Shown here: positions 1 to 7,838 of the stretch, piece by piece
Layout of the letters: every line of letters begins with the position of its first letter
Numbering within the stretch: the stretch's first letter is position 1
Origin: Clostridium porci
GTDB taxonomy: Bacteria > Bacillota > Clostridia > Lachnospirales > Lachnospiraceae
DNA length: 64,000 bases
Direction: 5' to 3'
Assembly: GCF_009696375.1 (NCBI RefSeq)
Contig: NZ_VUMD01000003.1
Coordinates: 186,001-250,000, forward strand
Program-made: the position numbers and the translations under genes
The notes under the pieces: generated by a model
Database searches by the model: none
Told to the model about the DNA's origin: nothing
Seen by the model: the letters and a program-made list of their open reading frames with translations, nothing else

Positions 1-71
1 AAGTGTGACAGCCGCAGTGCGTCAGACAGGCTGTAGCAGCTTCAAACACATATTCTTTCAGGAGGATCAGC

Positions 72-719
72 ATGGAAAAGAAACATATCGTATGCTTCGG
101 CGATTCCAACACCCACGGCTACCGCGCTACGGATAACGGCCGCTACAGCGAGGAGGAGCGCTGGACCTGCCTGCTGCAAAAGCAGCTGGGTGATGGCTTT
201 TTGGTTATAGAAGAAGGATTGTCCGGGCGAACCACCAGTTTTCCAGATCCGATTCATGAAGGTTTATCAGGGCTGGACTATATCTATCCCTGCCTGATGA
301 GCCATGAGCCGGTAGATTTGCTGGTGATTATGCTGGGAACCAATGATACCAAGGAGCGCTTTGGTTCCTCTCCCGCCTGTATCAGTCTGGGCCTAAAGCG
401 CCTGATTGCCAAGGCAGCCTCAACCACCGACGCCTGGCGTGGCCATCAGCCCAATATTCTTGTAGTTACCCCCAAGAATATTGATAAACGGTATGAGCAG
501 ACCGAGGTGGCTCATACCATGGGCGCTGGATGTGCCGAAAAATCAGAAGGGCTGGCAAAGGAATTTCAGGAGATTGCTTCTCTTATGGGATGCCATTATC
601 TGGATGCCAACACCGTAGTAACAGAGCAAAACCACATTGATTTTATGCATTTAACCAAAGAGGGGCACCAAGAGCTGGCAGACGCTTTGACCTCTTTCAT
701 ATCCTCATTGTTTCCCTAA
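72..719 (+). CDS. SGNH/GDSL-family hydrolase (esterase-like)
   Basis: The 215-residue protein has the SGNH hydrolase blocks in order: GDSN with the nucleophilic Ser at residue 12, GTND at 89-92 (oxyanion-hole Asn) and a C-terminal D-x-x-H pair at about 190/193. No signal peptide is visible, so a cytoplasmic esterase, arylesterase or acyl-transfer role is likely; the substrate cannot be told. The start is set by AGGAGG about six bases upstream. It is a plus-strand gene next to the accessory segment and followed by a gene-poor stretch with structured repeats. Family assignment is firm, specificity is not. Confidence 0.85.
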   Translation: MEKKHIVCFGDSNTHGYRATDNGRYSEEERWTCLLQKQLGDGFLVIEEGLSGRTTSFPDPIHEGLSGLDYIYPCLMSHEPVDLLVIMLGTNDTKERFGSSPACISLGLKRLIAKAASTTDAWRGHQPNILVVTPKNIDKRYEQTEVAHTMGAGCAEKSEGLAKEFQEIASLMGCHYLDANTVVTEQNHIDFMHLTKEGHQELADALTSFISSLFP

Positions 720-782
720 GCCACGCCTTACATAATGGCGAATTTTTCCTCATATAAATAAGCTTCTAGCAAATCAAATAAA

Positions 783-797
783 AAGGAGCCGTTGCTC
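783..797 (-). terminator. rho-independent terminator (minus strand)
   Basis: On the minus strand GGAGC-AACG-GCTCC forms a five-base-pair stem with a four-base loop, followed directly by TTTTT. It would end transcripts arriving from higher coordinates. If the prfA remnant at 1037 marks the old prfA stop, this may once have terminated the prmC-prfA mRNA. The short stem limits confidence. Confidence 0.45.
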
Positions 798-816
798 CAT
801 AGGTGATTACTCATCC

Positions 817-835
817 ATTTTGCAACACCCCCTTT
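817..835 (-). repeat. direct repeat copy 1 of a structured unit
   Basis: The plus-strand sequence attttgcaacacccccttt recurs at 948-966 with two differences. Read on the minus strand, each copy starts a roughly 45-base unit of the form GTGTYGC-AAAA... that can fold back on itself. In this copy GTTGC pairs with a later GCAAC, and an inner GG(A)TGA pairs with TCACC. Confidence 0.5.
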
Positions 836-947
836 CATAACTATCAACATATCTTATATCGTTTTTTTGAGTTTACACAAAACTTGAAACGGTCTCGATT
901 TTTTTTCTTAAAAAGCAGGAAGTGCCGCTTAATCACCTAGTTTGATG

Positions 948-966
948 ATTTTGCGACACTCCCTTT
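948..966 (-). repeat. direct repeat copy 2 of a structured unit
   Basis: This copy matches 817-835 in the same orientation (attttgcgacactcccttt). On the minus strand GTGTCGC pairs with GCGGCAC (seven pairs, one wobble) and an inner ATCATC pairs with GGTGAT around a six-base loop. The bases differ from copy 1 while a hairpin is kept, which suggests the structure matters. Confidence 0.5.
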
Positions 967-1036
967 TGCCATATAATTATTCTCTTTTTAAAAATATAAT
1001 AATTTCGTGAAAAACCCAGTACATCAAGGCCATTTC

Positions 1037-1074
1037 TTAGTTCTCATTCATCTGCGCCAACTTCGCAGCCTGGT
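1037..1074 (-). repeat. diverged duplicate of the prfA 3' end (candidate attachment site)
   Basis: These 38 bases align without gaps to the last 38 bases of prfA (4741-4778) with 33 matches, in the same orientation. On the minus strand the copy reads QAAKLAQMNEN-stop against [11 protein letters not shown]-stop in prfA. Four of the five differences are synonymous or stop-to-stop, so this is a coding sequence that evolved as prfA, not a chance match. Upstream of it the similarity ends. The simplest reading is that an integrative element inserted at the prfA 3' end and left one copy on each side. Confidence 0.75.
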
Positions 1075-1169
1075 TCCTTGTGCAGAACAAAGACCTCCAA
1101 ACTTATAGGCTCGGAGCAAATGCCTCTGTGCCATAAACAAGCACGGAACAAATAAATTGGAAGTGGAAT

Positions 1170-1610
1170 TTATCGTTTTAAATGAACCAGATATTCCGTT
1201 GTATCTTCTTCAAGTTTCTTATCTGCCGTCATTTGAAAACCGTGCCGCTCATAAAAACGAATGGCACGAACATTCTTTTCTAATGCCCACAAGTTGTTTG
1301 CATCGTGTTCGCTAATAGCATAGTTCAAAAGGAAAGCGCCTATAGATTTACCTTGAAGTACAGGTTCTACAAACAGTTTCTTAATCTCACCGTTTTCTAC
1401 TTGAATAAAACCTTTGACGGCACCATCATCATAAACCCACATACTATCAACAAATTCTTTATATGTATCTACAAGATTAGAAACTTGCATTTCATTAAAA
1501 TAAAAATCATCATTCTGAAATATTGAATAAAAATTAAGTCTGTAATTAAATATCACAATCTCGGCAATTCTCGATAAATCATCTGCCGTTGCTTGTCTAA
1601 TGTTTTTCAT
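1170..1610 (-). CDS. GNAT-family N-acetyltransferase
   Basis: The protein of about 146 residues starts with the usual GNAT N-terminus (MKNIRQATADDL) and has the acetyl-CoA-binding Q-G-K-S-I-G loop, then the C-terminal FYERHGF motif of motif B. It probably transfers an acetyl group to a small-molecule or protein amine; the acceptor is unknown. AGGTGA lies four bases before the chosen ATG. A second in-frame ATG at 1637 has GAGGT eight bases upstream and is a real alternative. Base use is AT-rich like the rest of the accessory segment. Confidence 0.8.
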   Translation of the reverse strand: MKNIRQATADDLSRIAEIVIFNYRLNFYSIFQNDDFYFNEMQVSNLVDTYKEFVDSMWVYDDGAVKGFIQVENGEIKKLFVEPVLQGKSIGAFLLNYAISEHDANNLWALEKNVRAIRFYERHGFQMTADKKLEEDTTEYLVHLKR

Positions 1611-1695
1611 TTTCTCACCTAAAAATTCAAATTTCATTATATAATACCTCATGTATTTCTACCAACACACGCTGTACAGATACGCATCATTACTA

Positions 1696-1848
1696 CTACC
1701 TATTTCTTTTAGTCGAATGTGTTTCGTTTGTCAGCTTTATTGCAATAGCATATTCATCATTACTAAGCATCCGTTCCTCATACAGCTTTTTCTGAAACAT
1801 TCTGACCATTACCTTATTTGAAATCAATGGCTTACCTGACTTACTAGA
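1696..1848 (-). pseudogene. small open frame, probable gene remnant
   Basis: An open stretch of 50 codons ends in a lysine/arginine-rich tail. Its body (VMVRMFQKKLYEERMLS) looks like two amphipathic helices of the kind seen in short accessory proteins of mobile elements. No start codon lies at its head; the first in-frame ATG is at 1809 and has no ribosome-binding site. It sits between the two acetyltransferase genes. I do not recognise the parent gene; remnant status is inference. Confidence 0.3.
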
Positions 1849-1927
1849 TTACATGCCTTACCACATCTCCTTTGTCTTAAAGTGTGTGGTATGTTAACAT
1901 GAAATTTTTAGTCTTGCAAATTGGAAG

Positions 1928-2485
1928 TTATCGCATAATTTCCTTAATCATTGTATACTCATTTAAAAGTGTACCATCTTTTAAACGAATAGCATTTGGA
2001 CGAACACCTGTAATCCGAAATCCCATCTTCTCATACAACTGTCTTGCTCTGACGTTCCCTTCCACAAACTCCAATTCAATTTGCATAACCCCCTCCATAG
2101 CTTCAGCCAAACGAATCATCTCTTGAATCATTTTTGTCCCAATACCCTGATTCCAAAAGTTGCTAATCAGCGCAATTCCTATATTGGCTCTATGCCTCGT
2201 TTTCATTCCTTGGAAGAAGTTTATCTCACAATTCCCGACAACTTTTCCATCCACTATACACATAATCATAGCTTCATTTGAAGAAGCATTCTTCTTCTCA
2301 AACAGCATCTTTTCACCTTCTGCTGTATATTCCCCACACTCCTCAGGATAACGCAAAATATAATCCGTTTCTCCAGCAGAAACAATTAAATATTCCAATG
2401 TGCTCTCTACATCTTCCTCTTTTGGACTACGCAGTAATGCTTTGCGGCCGTCTTTTAACTCAAACCATACATCATCAATAATCAT
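1928..2485 (-). CDS. GNAT-family N-acetyltransferase (RimJ/RimL-like)
   Basis: The 185-residue protein has the RimJ/RimL-type layout: an N-terminal substrate arm (LRSPKEEDVESTLEYL), the acetyl-CoA loop N-Q-G-I-G-T and the closing ARQLYEKMGF segment. It should acetylate an N-terminal or small-molecule amine. The start is fixed by AAGGAG ten bases upstream; an open frame extends further up but lacks a ribosome-binding site and runs through a terminator hairpin. It is one of two unrelated GNAT genes in the segment flanked by prfA-end repeats. Confidence 0.82.
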   Translation of the reverse strand: MIIDDVWFELKDGRKALLRSPKEEDVESTLEYLIVSAGETDYILRYPEECGEYTAEGEKMLFEKKNASSNEAMIMCIVDGKVVGNCEINFFQGMKTRHRANIGIALISNFWNQGIGTKMIQEMIRLAEAMEGVMQIELEFVEGNVRARQLYEKMGFRITGVRPNAIRLKDGTLLNEYTMIKEIMR

Positions 2486-2536
2486 ATTTCGTTTTCTCCT
2501 TTTCATAAACCCAGCTGGTTCATCGGGCCTTGATGA

Positions 2537-2568
2537 ATAAAAAGACCACCTATCTGAAAGATAAGTGG
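2537..2568 (-). terminator. rho-independent terminator upstream of the GNAT gene
   Basis: On the minus strand CCACTTATCT and AGATAGGTGG flank a three-base loop (one mismatch) and are followed by TCTTTTTATT. It would end transcripts from the toxin-antitoxin pair before the acetyltransferase gene. Confidence 0.7.
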
Positions 2569-2803
2569 ACATAAGCAACTCTACAAAAATACTATGTTTC
2601 TGAAAACTTATTTTTCTTCGTAACCAAAATATTATACAAAAAACTTTTTTCCATCAACTCATCATATAACCCGTTGTAGTCTATAAAATCCTGTCTTTTG
2701 TTTTTCATATACCATCAACTCTTAGTAAAATTTATAAACAATTTACCCAACAGAACTTCATCTTACAAAAAGTAGCTTGATATTTTCAATTACATTTGTC
2801 CCA

Positions 2804-3115
2804 TTATAACTTACTTTGATAATTTTCCAATTGATGAAAAACACCAATCACATTTACAACTTCTGCTCTCACATCAAAAATAACAACATAATCCATCTGT
2901 GGAACAACTGCTTCATGATATCCCTTATTTGCTAAATAAGCATCTCTACTAAATGGAAATTGAAAAGGATTGTTTTCCAACCTATCATAGATACTATCAA
3001 TACCATCTAACAAATGTTTTGCAGACTGCCCATTTTTTAAACGATAAATCAAGTAATATATCAGATTATTAAGCAATTCATCCGCATACTCTGAAATAAT
3101 TAACTTATAACCCAT
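2804..3115 (-). CDS. RelE/ParE-superfamily toxin
   Basis: The 103-residue protein has the compact ParE/RelE layout: an N-terminal helix pair (SEYADELLNNLIYYL), a middle LENNPFQFP segment like the 'NP...G' turn of the family, and a C-terminal strand segment (YVVIFDVRAEVVNVIGVFH). It overlaps the antitoxin gene by 11 bases, the usual antitoxin-first order. RelE members cut ribosome-bound mRNA and ParE members poison gyrase; which applies here cannot be read from the sequence. Confidence 0.82.
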   Translation of the reverse strand: MGYKLIISEYADELLNNLIYYLIYRLKNGQSAKHLLDGIDSIYDRLENNPFQFPFSRDAYLANKGYHEAVVPQMDYVVIFDVRAEVVNVIGVFHQLENYQSKL

Positions 3116-3365
3116 ACTTTGCCTTCATTTCTCTGAGTGCTGTTCTGGCATCCTTTACCTGACCTGCTTCAATCTGCTTTTCAGAAATTTCAATATCTCT
3201 ATACATGGTAAGTTGTCTCATGGTAGACTCATAAATTTCCATACTCATAATAACCATATCCCCATAACCATTTTTCGTAATGTAGATAGGTTCTTTTGCT
3301 TTGTGACACATATCAGAAATCTCAGATGTATTTTTTAAATCTTTAATTGGAATAATTTGTGGCAT
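3105..3365 (-). CDS. Phd/YefM-family antitoxin
   Basis: The 86-residue protein starts IIPIKDLKNTSEIS and continues with EPIYITKNGYGDMVIMSMEIYE, the DNA-binding Phd/YefM fold. Its C-terminal half is helical and charged, as expected for the toxin-wrapping arm. AGGAGG lies eight bases before the ATG at 3365. An inverted repeat overlaps the promoter just upstream, consistent with autorepression by the complex. Confidence 0.87.
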   Translation of the reverse strand: MPQIIPIKDLKNTSEISDMCHKAKEPIYITKNGYGDMVIMSMEIYESTMRQLTMYRDIEISEKQIEAGQVKDARTALREMKAKYGL

Positions 3366-3378
3366 AAGTAACACCTCC

Positions 3379-3419
3379 TAATTATGGATTAATTATACCA
3401 TAATTATATCCATTTTCAA
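3379..3419 (-). promoter_or_regulatory. toxin-antitoxin promoter with overlapping operator
   Basis: On the minus strand TTGAAA (3419-3414) and TATAAT (3397-3392) are 16 bases apart. A perfect nine-base inverted repeat, taattatgg (3379-3387) and ccataatta (3398-3406), with centres 19 bases apart, covers the -10 box. A dimeric antitoxin bound there would block RNA polymerase. Confidence 0.65.
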
Positions 3420-3560
3420 TATTTTTATTCAAATTTTATAGGATTTTGGGATTTCAGCATAACCTTACATACTTTTTCAGCAGGGGGCTATACATACATC
3501 CAAGCCACTCAAATAGGGGGTGACAGTGCATCCAAACCCACCCAGAAAAGAAAAGACGAG

Positions 3561-3710
3561 CTAGGCAACAGTCCAAACCCGTTTTTTTTCATATACGCAT
3601 TCAAATGCCCTCTTATCACTTAAAATACCTTCTAACCATAATTCATTCGCTTCCATAGCATCTACTATATCATTTATTTCCAAACTATATGCTAGTTCCA
3701 CTTTTGCCAT
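3561..3710 (-). CDS. small hypothetical protein, 49 residues
   Basis: The start is supported by AGGAGG eight bases upstream of MAKVELAYSLEI. The N-terminal half (AYS...DAMEANELW...SDKRAFEC) recalls the start of CoiA-like or zinc-ribbon proteins from mobile elements, but the expected C-x-x-C and the rest are missing; it stops after KKRVWTVA. It could be a truncated remnant or a real short gene. It lies 74 bases downstream of the phosphatase-fold gene, probably on the same mRNA. Function unknown. Confidence 0.5.
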   Translation of the reverse strand: MAKVELAYSLEINDIVDAMEANELWLEGILSDKRAFECVYEKKRVWTVA

Positions 3711-3784
3711 ATACCATACCTCCTTTTGACATATTAATCCTCTATTCATTTTTTCTAAATTATGATTTTTCATTTGTATCAAAC

Positions 3785-4519
3785 TTAAATTTTTAAAGAA
3801 TATGTCATATATTTGTGGTCACTAAATTCAAATTCTTTCTCAACATTTGCTTTGGGGCTTGTTGCAACATTTTTAACAAGAATATGATCAATTAATGTAT
3901 TTCCTATATATGTTTTTTCTGTTTCAGGAACCTTATCTTCTGCCATGGCCAATATATCCTTATATCTACTTTCTGTTAACTTTTCTTTACAACCAACAAA
4001 AGCATTGAAATCTCCTAATACGACTATCGAATTACTGCACTCATAGATATAATTCTTTAGATTTATCCATAAATTGTCATTAGTATCATTTCTAGAAAAA
4101 TGTGTAGGCATATGTACACCAATTAATATTAAGTTATCTTTTTTTATACTAATTATCCGATTATCCATTAACTGTAATATTTTATTTTCTCTAAAGATAC
4201 CTTTTCTAGCAATAGCCAAGGTTACTCTTAGTGCGTCTCTATCATTAAAATATATATCATATTCTTTCAACGGAAAATCAGCCTTCAACTTCTGAAAATA
4301 TAAATTTTCGTTCCATTTTCTATCCACCTTGACTTTGTAAGGAAACTCATTAAGAAAAACAACTGCGTATGAATTCACATCAAAATAATTTTTAACAATT
4401 TTCGCAATTTGCGAGTATACCTCATCAGAACAATCGCACTCAAAATATTCCCATTCTTTTCCTGTTCTGCTACCATTTCTTAGCCAATCAACATTCCATG
4501 TTAACATGCTAATATGCAT
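3785..4519 (-). CDS. endonuclease/exonuclease/phosphatase-fold protein
   Basis: The 244-residue protein has the fold's landmarks: LTWNVDW near the start (metal-binding Asn), FLNEFP (metal-binding Glu), IGVHMPTH (catalytic His), VVLGDFNAF (the GDFN motif) and FSDHKYM at the C-terminus (catalytic SDH). Family members cut nucleic acid or phosphodiesters; the target is unknown and no signal peptide is visible. GAGGTG lies six bases before the ATG. The gene is strongly AT-rich and is the first unit after prfA, inside the segment bracketed by prfA-end repeats. Confidence 0.8.
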   Translation of the reverse strand: MHISMLTWNVDWLRNGSRTGKEWEYFECDCSDEVYSQIAKIVKNYFDVNSYAVVFLNEFPYKVKVDRKWNENLYFQKLKADFPLKEYDIYFNDRDALRVTLAIARKGIFRENKILQLMDNRIISIKKDNLILIGVHMPTHFSRNDTNDNLWINLKNYIYECSNSIVVLGDFNAFVGCKEKLTESRYKDILAMAEDKVPETEKTYIGNTLIDHILVKNVATSPKANVEKEFEFSDHKYMTYSLKI

Positions 4520-4549
4520 TTAAAACACCTCGCCAATTTTATATAATAC

Positions 4550-4578
4550 ATTATAATGAACCCTCATTATTTCCACAA
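4550..4578 (-). promoter_or_regulatory. promoter for the phosphatase-fold gene
   Basis: On the minus strand TTGTGG (4578-4573) and TATAAT (4555-4550) are separated by 17 bases, about 30 bases before the start codon at 4519. Confidence 0.5.
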
Positions 4579-4740
4579 CGATATTTCTGCTACCTTTATA
4601 GCCTCTCCACCCCAATTTCATGTTCTTAACTACGCACAAAAATGCCCTATATCAGCCACCAACAGCCAATATAGAGCATCTAATCTATACAACTCAGCTA
4701 TTCAAATTCCCGAACTCAGCCTCGTAGAACCACTATCTCC

Positions 4741-5814
4741 CTAGTTCTCGTTCATCTTCGCCAGCTTCGCCGCCTGGTCCGCTGCAATCAGATTATCCAG
4801 AAGCTCCTGTATATCCCCATTCATAATAGAATCGATCTTATAAAGGGTCAGCTTGATCCTGTGGTCCGTCACACGGCCTTGGGGGAAATTATAGGTGCGG
4901 ATCTTTTCAGAGCGGTCTCCTGTACCAATCTGACTCCTTCTCTCCTCCGCTTCGGAATTCTGCTTCTTTTCCAGCTCCATATCGTAGAGCTTGGAGCGCA
5001 GCAGGCGAAAGGCCTTCTCTTTATTCTGAAGCTGTGATTTTTCTGTTTGGCTGTAGATGACGATCCCTGTCGGCATATGGGTCAAACGTACCGCGGAATC
5101 TGTCGTATTCACACACTGACCACCGTTTCCGGACGCGCGCATTACATCAATACGGCAGTCATTCATGTCAATCTGCACATCCACCTCCTCCGCCTCAGGC
5201 ATAACAGCCACTGTGGCCGTGGAGGTGTGGATACGTCCGCCGGATTCTGTCTCAGGCACTCTCTGCACCCGGTGAACGCCGCTTTCGTATTTCAGCTTGG
5301 AGTAAGCCCCCTTACCTGTCACCATAGCCACCACTTCCTTGAAACCGCCGATTCCGTTCTCATTCAGGCTTATGATCTCCACCTTCCACCGCTGGCTGTC
5401 TGCATAGCCCAGATACATGCGGTATAGCTCCGAGGCAAAAAGAGCCGCTTCATCACCGCCTGCGCCTGCACGAATCTCCAGAATGATGTTCTTATCATCA
5501 TTAGGGTCTTTGGGAAGCAAAAGAATTTTCAGCTCATGTTCCAGCTCCTCAATGCGCTTCTTAGCGTCGGACAGCTCCTCCTTTGCCAGCTCCCGAAGCT
5601 CTTCATCGCTCTCATCCTCCAGCATTCCCAGGCTGTCTTCCATGTCCTGCCTAGCCTGCTTGTACCTTTTATATGCCTCCACGATAGGAGCCAGCTCCGC
5701 CTGCTCCTTCATAAGTCTGGTGAAACGCTTGGTGTCCTGGGTCACCTCAGGGTCCCCCAACATCAGCATCAGTTCTTCGTAATGAATTAATATATCGTCC
5801 AACTTATCAAACAT
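4741..5814 (-). CDS. prfA: peptide chain release factor 1
   Basis: The 357-residue protein ends translation at UAA and UAG codons. It has the RF1 landmarks: codon-reading P-E-T at 187-189 followed by [11 protein letters not shown], and the catalytic GGQ at 231-233 within [17 protein letters not shown]. The Gln is the methylation target of the upstream prmC product. AGGAG lies six bases before the ATG. It ends the DUF1385-prmC-prfA gene run. Its last 38 bases are duplicated in diverged form at 1037-1074, and no terminator follows it directly, so the present 3' end may have come with an inserted element. Confidence 0.97.
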   Translation of the reverse strand: MFDKLDDILIHYEELMLMLGDPEVTQDTKRFTRLMKEQAELAPIVEAYKRYKQARQDMEDSLGMLEDESDEELRELAKEELSDAKKRIEELEHELKILLLPKDPNDDKNIILEIRAGAGGDEAALFASELYRMYLGYADSQRWKVEIISLNENGIGGFKEVVAMVTGKGAYSKLKYESGVHRVQRVPETESGGRIHTSTATVAVMPEAEEVDVQIDMNDCRIDVMRASGNGGQCVNTTDSAVRLTHMPTGIVIYSQTEKSQLQNKEKAFRLLRSKLYDMELEKKQNSEAEERRSQIGTGDRSEKIRTYNFPQGRVTDHRIKLTLYKIDSIMNGDIQELLDNLIAADQAAKLAKMNEN

Positions 5815-5829
5815 AACTGTCTCCTGCTT

Positions 5830-6723
5830 CTATACATGATATACTTCCTGCTGCGGCTCATTCCACCGGGCTCTTACCACGCGATCCAGACCTGCCATGT
5901 CCTGCACCGTTCGAATCTCTTCATAACCCCGATCTCGGAACAGCTCTTCCACCTCCGGCCCCTGGTCACAGCCAATTTCCATATAGACGCAGCCTCCCGG
6001 ATTCAGGTAGCTTCTGCATTTGTCTGCCAAAATCCGGTAAAACTTAAGCCCGTCCTCAGCTCCGTCCAGAGCCAGTCTCGGCTCATACCTGCGCACCTCC
6101 GGCTCCAGGTCTTCTATCACCTGACTTCTGATATAGGGCGGATTGGAGGTGATAATGTCAAATGCCGGCCTCTGAGTCAACTTTTCAAACATATCGCTTT
6201 CCACAAACTGGAGGCAGCCTTCATAATCACCTAAAAGAGCCTCCCCATTCCTCCTTGCCACCTTTAATGCCTCCCCGGATATGTCCAGTGCCGTAATCTG
6301 CTTGTATCCGCCCAAATGCGCGAGACTGATGGCAATGCATCCAGATCCGGTGCAGATGTCCAGAAGAGAGGATTGCCGGAAGGGCTGCTCCTTGAGCACC
6401 AGCTCCACAAGGGTCTCCGTGTCCTGCCTGGGTATCAGCACATGCTCATTTACATAAAATTCCTGTCCCATGAAGCCCTGGACGCCTGTAATCTGCTGAA
6501 GCGGTATCCGCGTCTCTCTCTTTCTTATGAGGGCTTCATACCTTCGGCGCTTTTCCCTGGTATCCTCATCCTCGCAGAGCTCCTGATGCCTCACAGCCAG
6601 AAAGCCGGCCATATTTAGCCCGAAGGCTTCCAACAGCAGATACCTCCCGTCTATAAGGGCATCCCTCACCCCTGCCTGGGCTAATCGTTCACTCTCCTGC
6701 CGGTACAGCTGCTCCATGGTCAT
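5830..6723 (-). CDS. prmC: release factor glutamine N5-methyltransferase
   Basis: The 297-residue protein methylates the GGQ glutamine of release factors with S-adenosylmethionine. Visible are the N-terminal helical domain, a SAM-binding DICTGSGCIA motif at 122-131, and the signature NPPY at 194-197. It ends 15 bases before prfA, its substrate, and its start lies inside the end of the DUF1385 gene (35-base overlap), implying translational coupling. GAGGAA is nine bases before the ATG; a second ATG two codons later is possible. Confidence 0.95.
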   Translation of the reverse strand: MTMEQLYRQESERLAQAGVRDALIDGRYLLLEAFGLNMAGFLAVRHQELCEDEDTREKRRRYEALIRKRETRIPLQQITGVQGFMGQEFYVNEHVLIPRQDTETLVELVLKEQPFRQSSLLDICTGSGCIAISLAHLGGYKQITALDISGEALKVARRNGEALLGDYEGCLQFVESDMFEKLTQRPAFDIITSNPPYIRSQVIEDLEPEVRRYEPRLALDGAEDGLKFYRILADKCRSYLNPGGCVYMEIGCDQGPEVEELFRDRGYEEIRTVQDMAGLDRVVRARWNEPQQEVYHV

Positions 6724-7699
6724 GGCTTACGGTTCCTCTTTCTTCCTCTAATGCCTTATTCTCCTGCCACCCTGGAAAGTTTTCATTTAAGTAGGCTCTC
6801 CAGTCAAAGACAGCCTCAACTGCCGCAATGGCTACCTCAATCATAGAATCATCCGGCTCTGTGGTAGTCAGCCCCTGCATCCACATACCCGGACGGCTTA
6901 AAATATTCACTGCCCTGGAATCATGACGTCCGGCAAACCGAAGAAGCTCATAGGATACGCCGGCAATCACCGGAATCAGTATAATACGGCTCAGCATACG
7001 CAGCCAGATTACATCCGTACGAATCACCATAAAAAACAAAATACTTATGATCATTACAAACATAATAAAGCTGGTTCCGCACCGCTTATGCTCCTTAGAG
7101 CTAGCCCTTACATTCTCCACAGTCAGCTCCAGGCCGTGTTCAATGCAGTTGATGCACTTGTGCTCAGAGCCATGGTACATAAAGGTTCGTTTAATATCCT
7201 TCATTCTGGATACCAGCTTGATATAAGCAATAAAAATAATAATTCTTATGACGCCCTCCAACACAGCCATCCCTGTGCCGGAGTGGATAAAACGGCGGCA
7301 TACGCCGGCAATCAGCAGCGGAAGCAGCATAAAAATTCCCACAGCCATCACGAAGGAAACTATCATAACAAACGTTGTCAGTATCCCCTCCAGCTTCTCT
7401 CCGAACAACCGCTCCATCCACTTCTCAATTTTACCCGCTTCTGCTTCCTCGTCATCTTCGAAAAAGCTGCAGGACCAGGTCAAAGCTCTGATTCCGACTA
7501 CCATTGAATCCACAAAGCTAAAGATGCCTCTGATAAAGGGCATTCCCAGGCATTTCACCTTTTTGGTAACGCTCTCATAGGTATCCTTTTTCACCTCGAT
7601 TTCTCCGTCCGGCTTGCGGACAGCAATAGCATAGTCATTGCCGTTCTGCATCATAATTCCCTCAATAACAGCCTGACCTCCGATTCCTGAATATTTCAT
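6689..7699 (-). CDS. DUF1385 family membrane protein
   Basis: The protein of about 336 residues has the DUF1385 features: an N-terminal GGQAVIEGIMMQ segment, a pair of membrane helices (VMIVSFVMAVGIFMLLP and IIIFIAYI), the H-G-S-E-H-K-C-I-N-C motif, then further helices. Family function is not established; the His/Cys motif suggests metal or cofactor binding. The ATG at 7699 has AAGGT about ten bases upstream; the longer frame begins with GTG and has no ribosome-binding site. It commonly sits just before prmC-prfA in Clostridia. Confidence 0.9.
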   Translation of the reverse strand: MKYSGIGGQAVIEGIMMQNGNDYAIAVRKPDGEIEVKKDTYESVTKKVKCLGMPFIRGIFSFVDSMVVGIRALTWSCSFFEDDEEAEAGKIEKWMERLFGEKLEGILTTFVMIVSFVMAVGIFMLLPLLIAGVCRRFIHSGTGMAVLEGVIRIIIFIAYIKLVSRMKDIKRTFMYHGSEHKCINCIEHGLELTVENVRASSKEHKRCGTSFIMFVMIISILFFMVIRTDVIWLRMLSRIILIPVIAGVSYELLRFAGRHDSRAVNILSRPGMWMQGLTTTEPDDSMIEVAIAAVEAVFDWRAYLNENFPGWQENKALEEERGTVSHDHGAAVPAGE

Positions 7700-7794
7700 T
7701 CTATATTTTACCTTTCTATCTGTCACGGTTCAATGTCTGATTACAGCAAAAAGTCCGCCCGGCCGATCCCGGAGCCCTCCCGAAAACTCAGAAA

Positions 7795-7821
7795 GGGCTG
7801 AGCCTGATACAAGCCCAACCC
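7795..7821 (-). terminator. terminator-like hairpin after rpmE
   Basis: On the minus strand GGGTTGGGC and GCTCAGCCC pair (nine pairs, two wobbles) around a nine-base loop, followed by a weak T-rich tail. It separates rpmE from the DUF1385-prmC-prfA genes. Confidence 0.55.
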
Positions 7822-7838
7822 TCATCTTATCCGATTCA

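Larger units (their letters stand above)
720..1036. other. gene-free stretch with structured repeats
   Basis: I find no convincing coding region between the hydrolase stop and the prfA-like remnant. The stretch is AT-rich and contains a minus-strand terminator-like hairpin, two related imperfectly palindromic repeats in the same orientation, and long T tracts. It may be the original sequence downstream of prfA, or the end of a mobile element. Confidence 0.5.

Noticed and set aside
2592-2708. A 38-codon minus-strand frame (starts MKNKRQDF) between the toxin gene and the terminator
   Set aside because: No ribosome-binding site at a proper distance, AT-rich, and no family recognised; probably chance or a remnant.
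3483-3550. Two imperfect tandem units of about 33 bases beginning with ggggg and sharing catccaa
   Set aside because: Only two diverged copies with no clear structure; not enough to call a repeat element.
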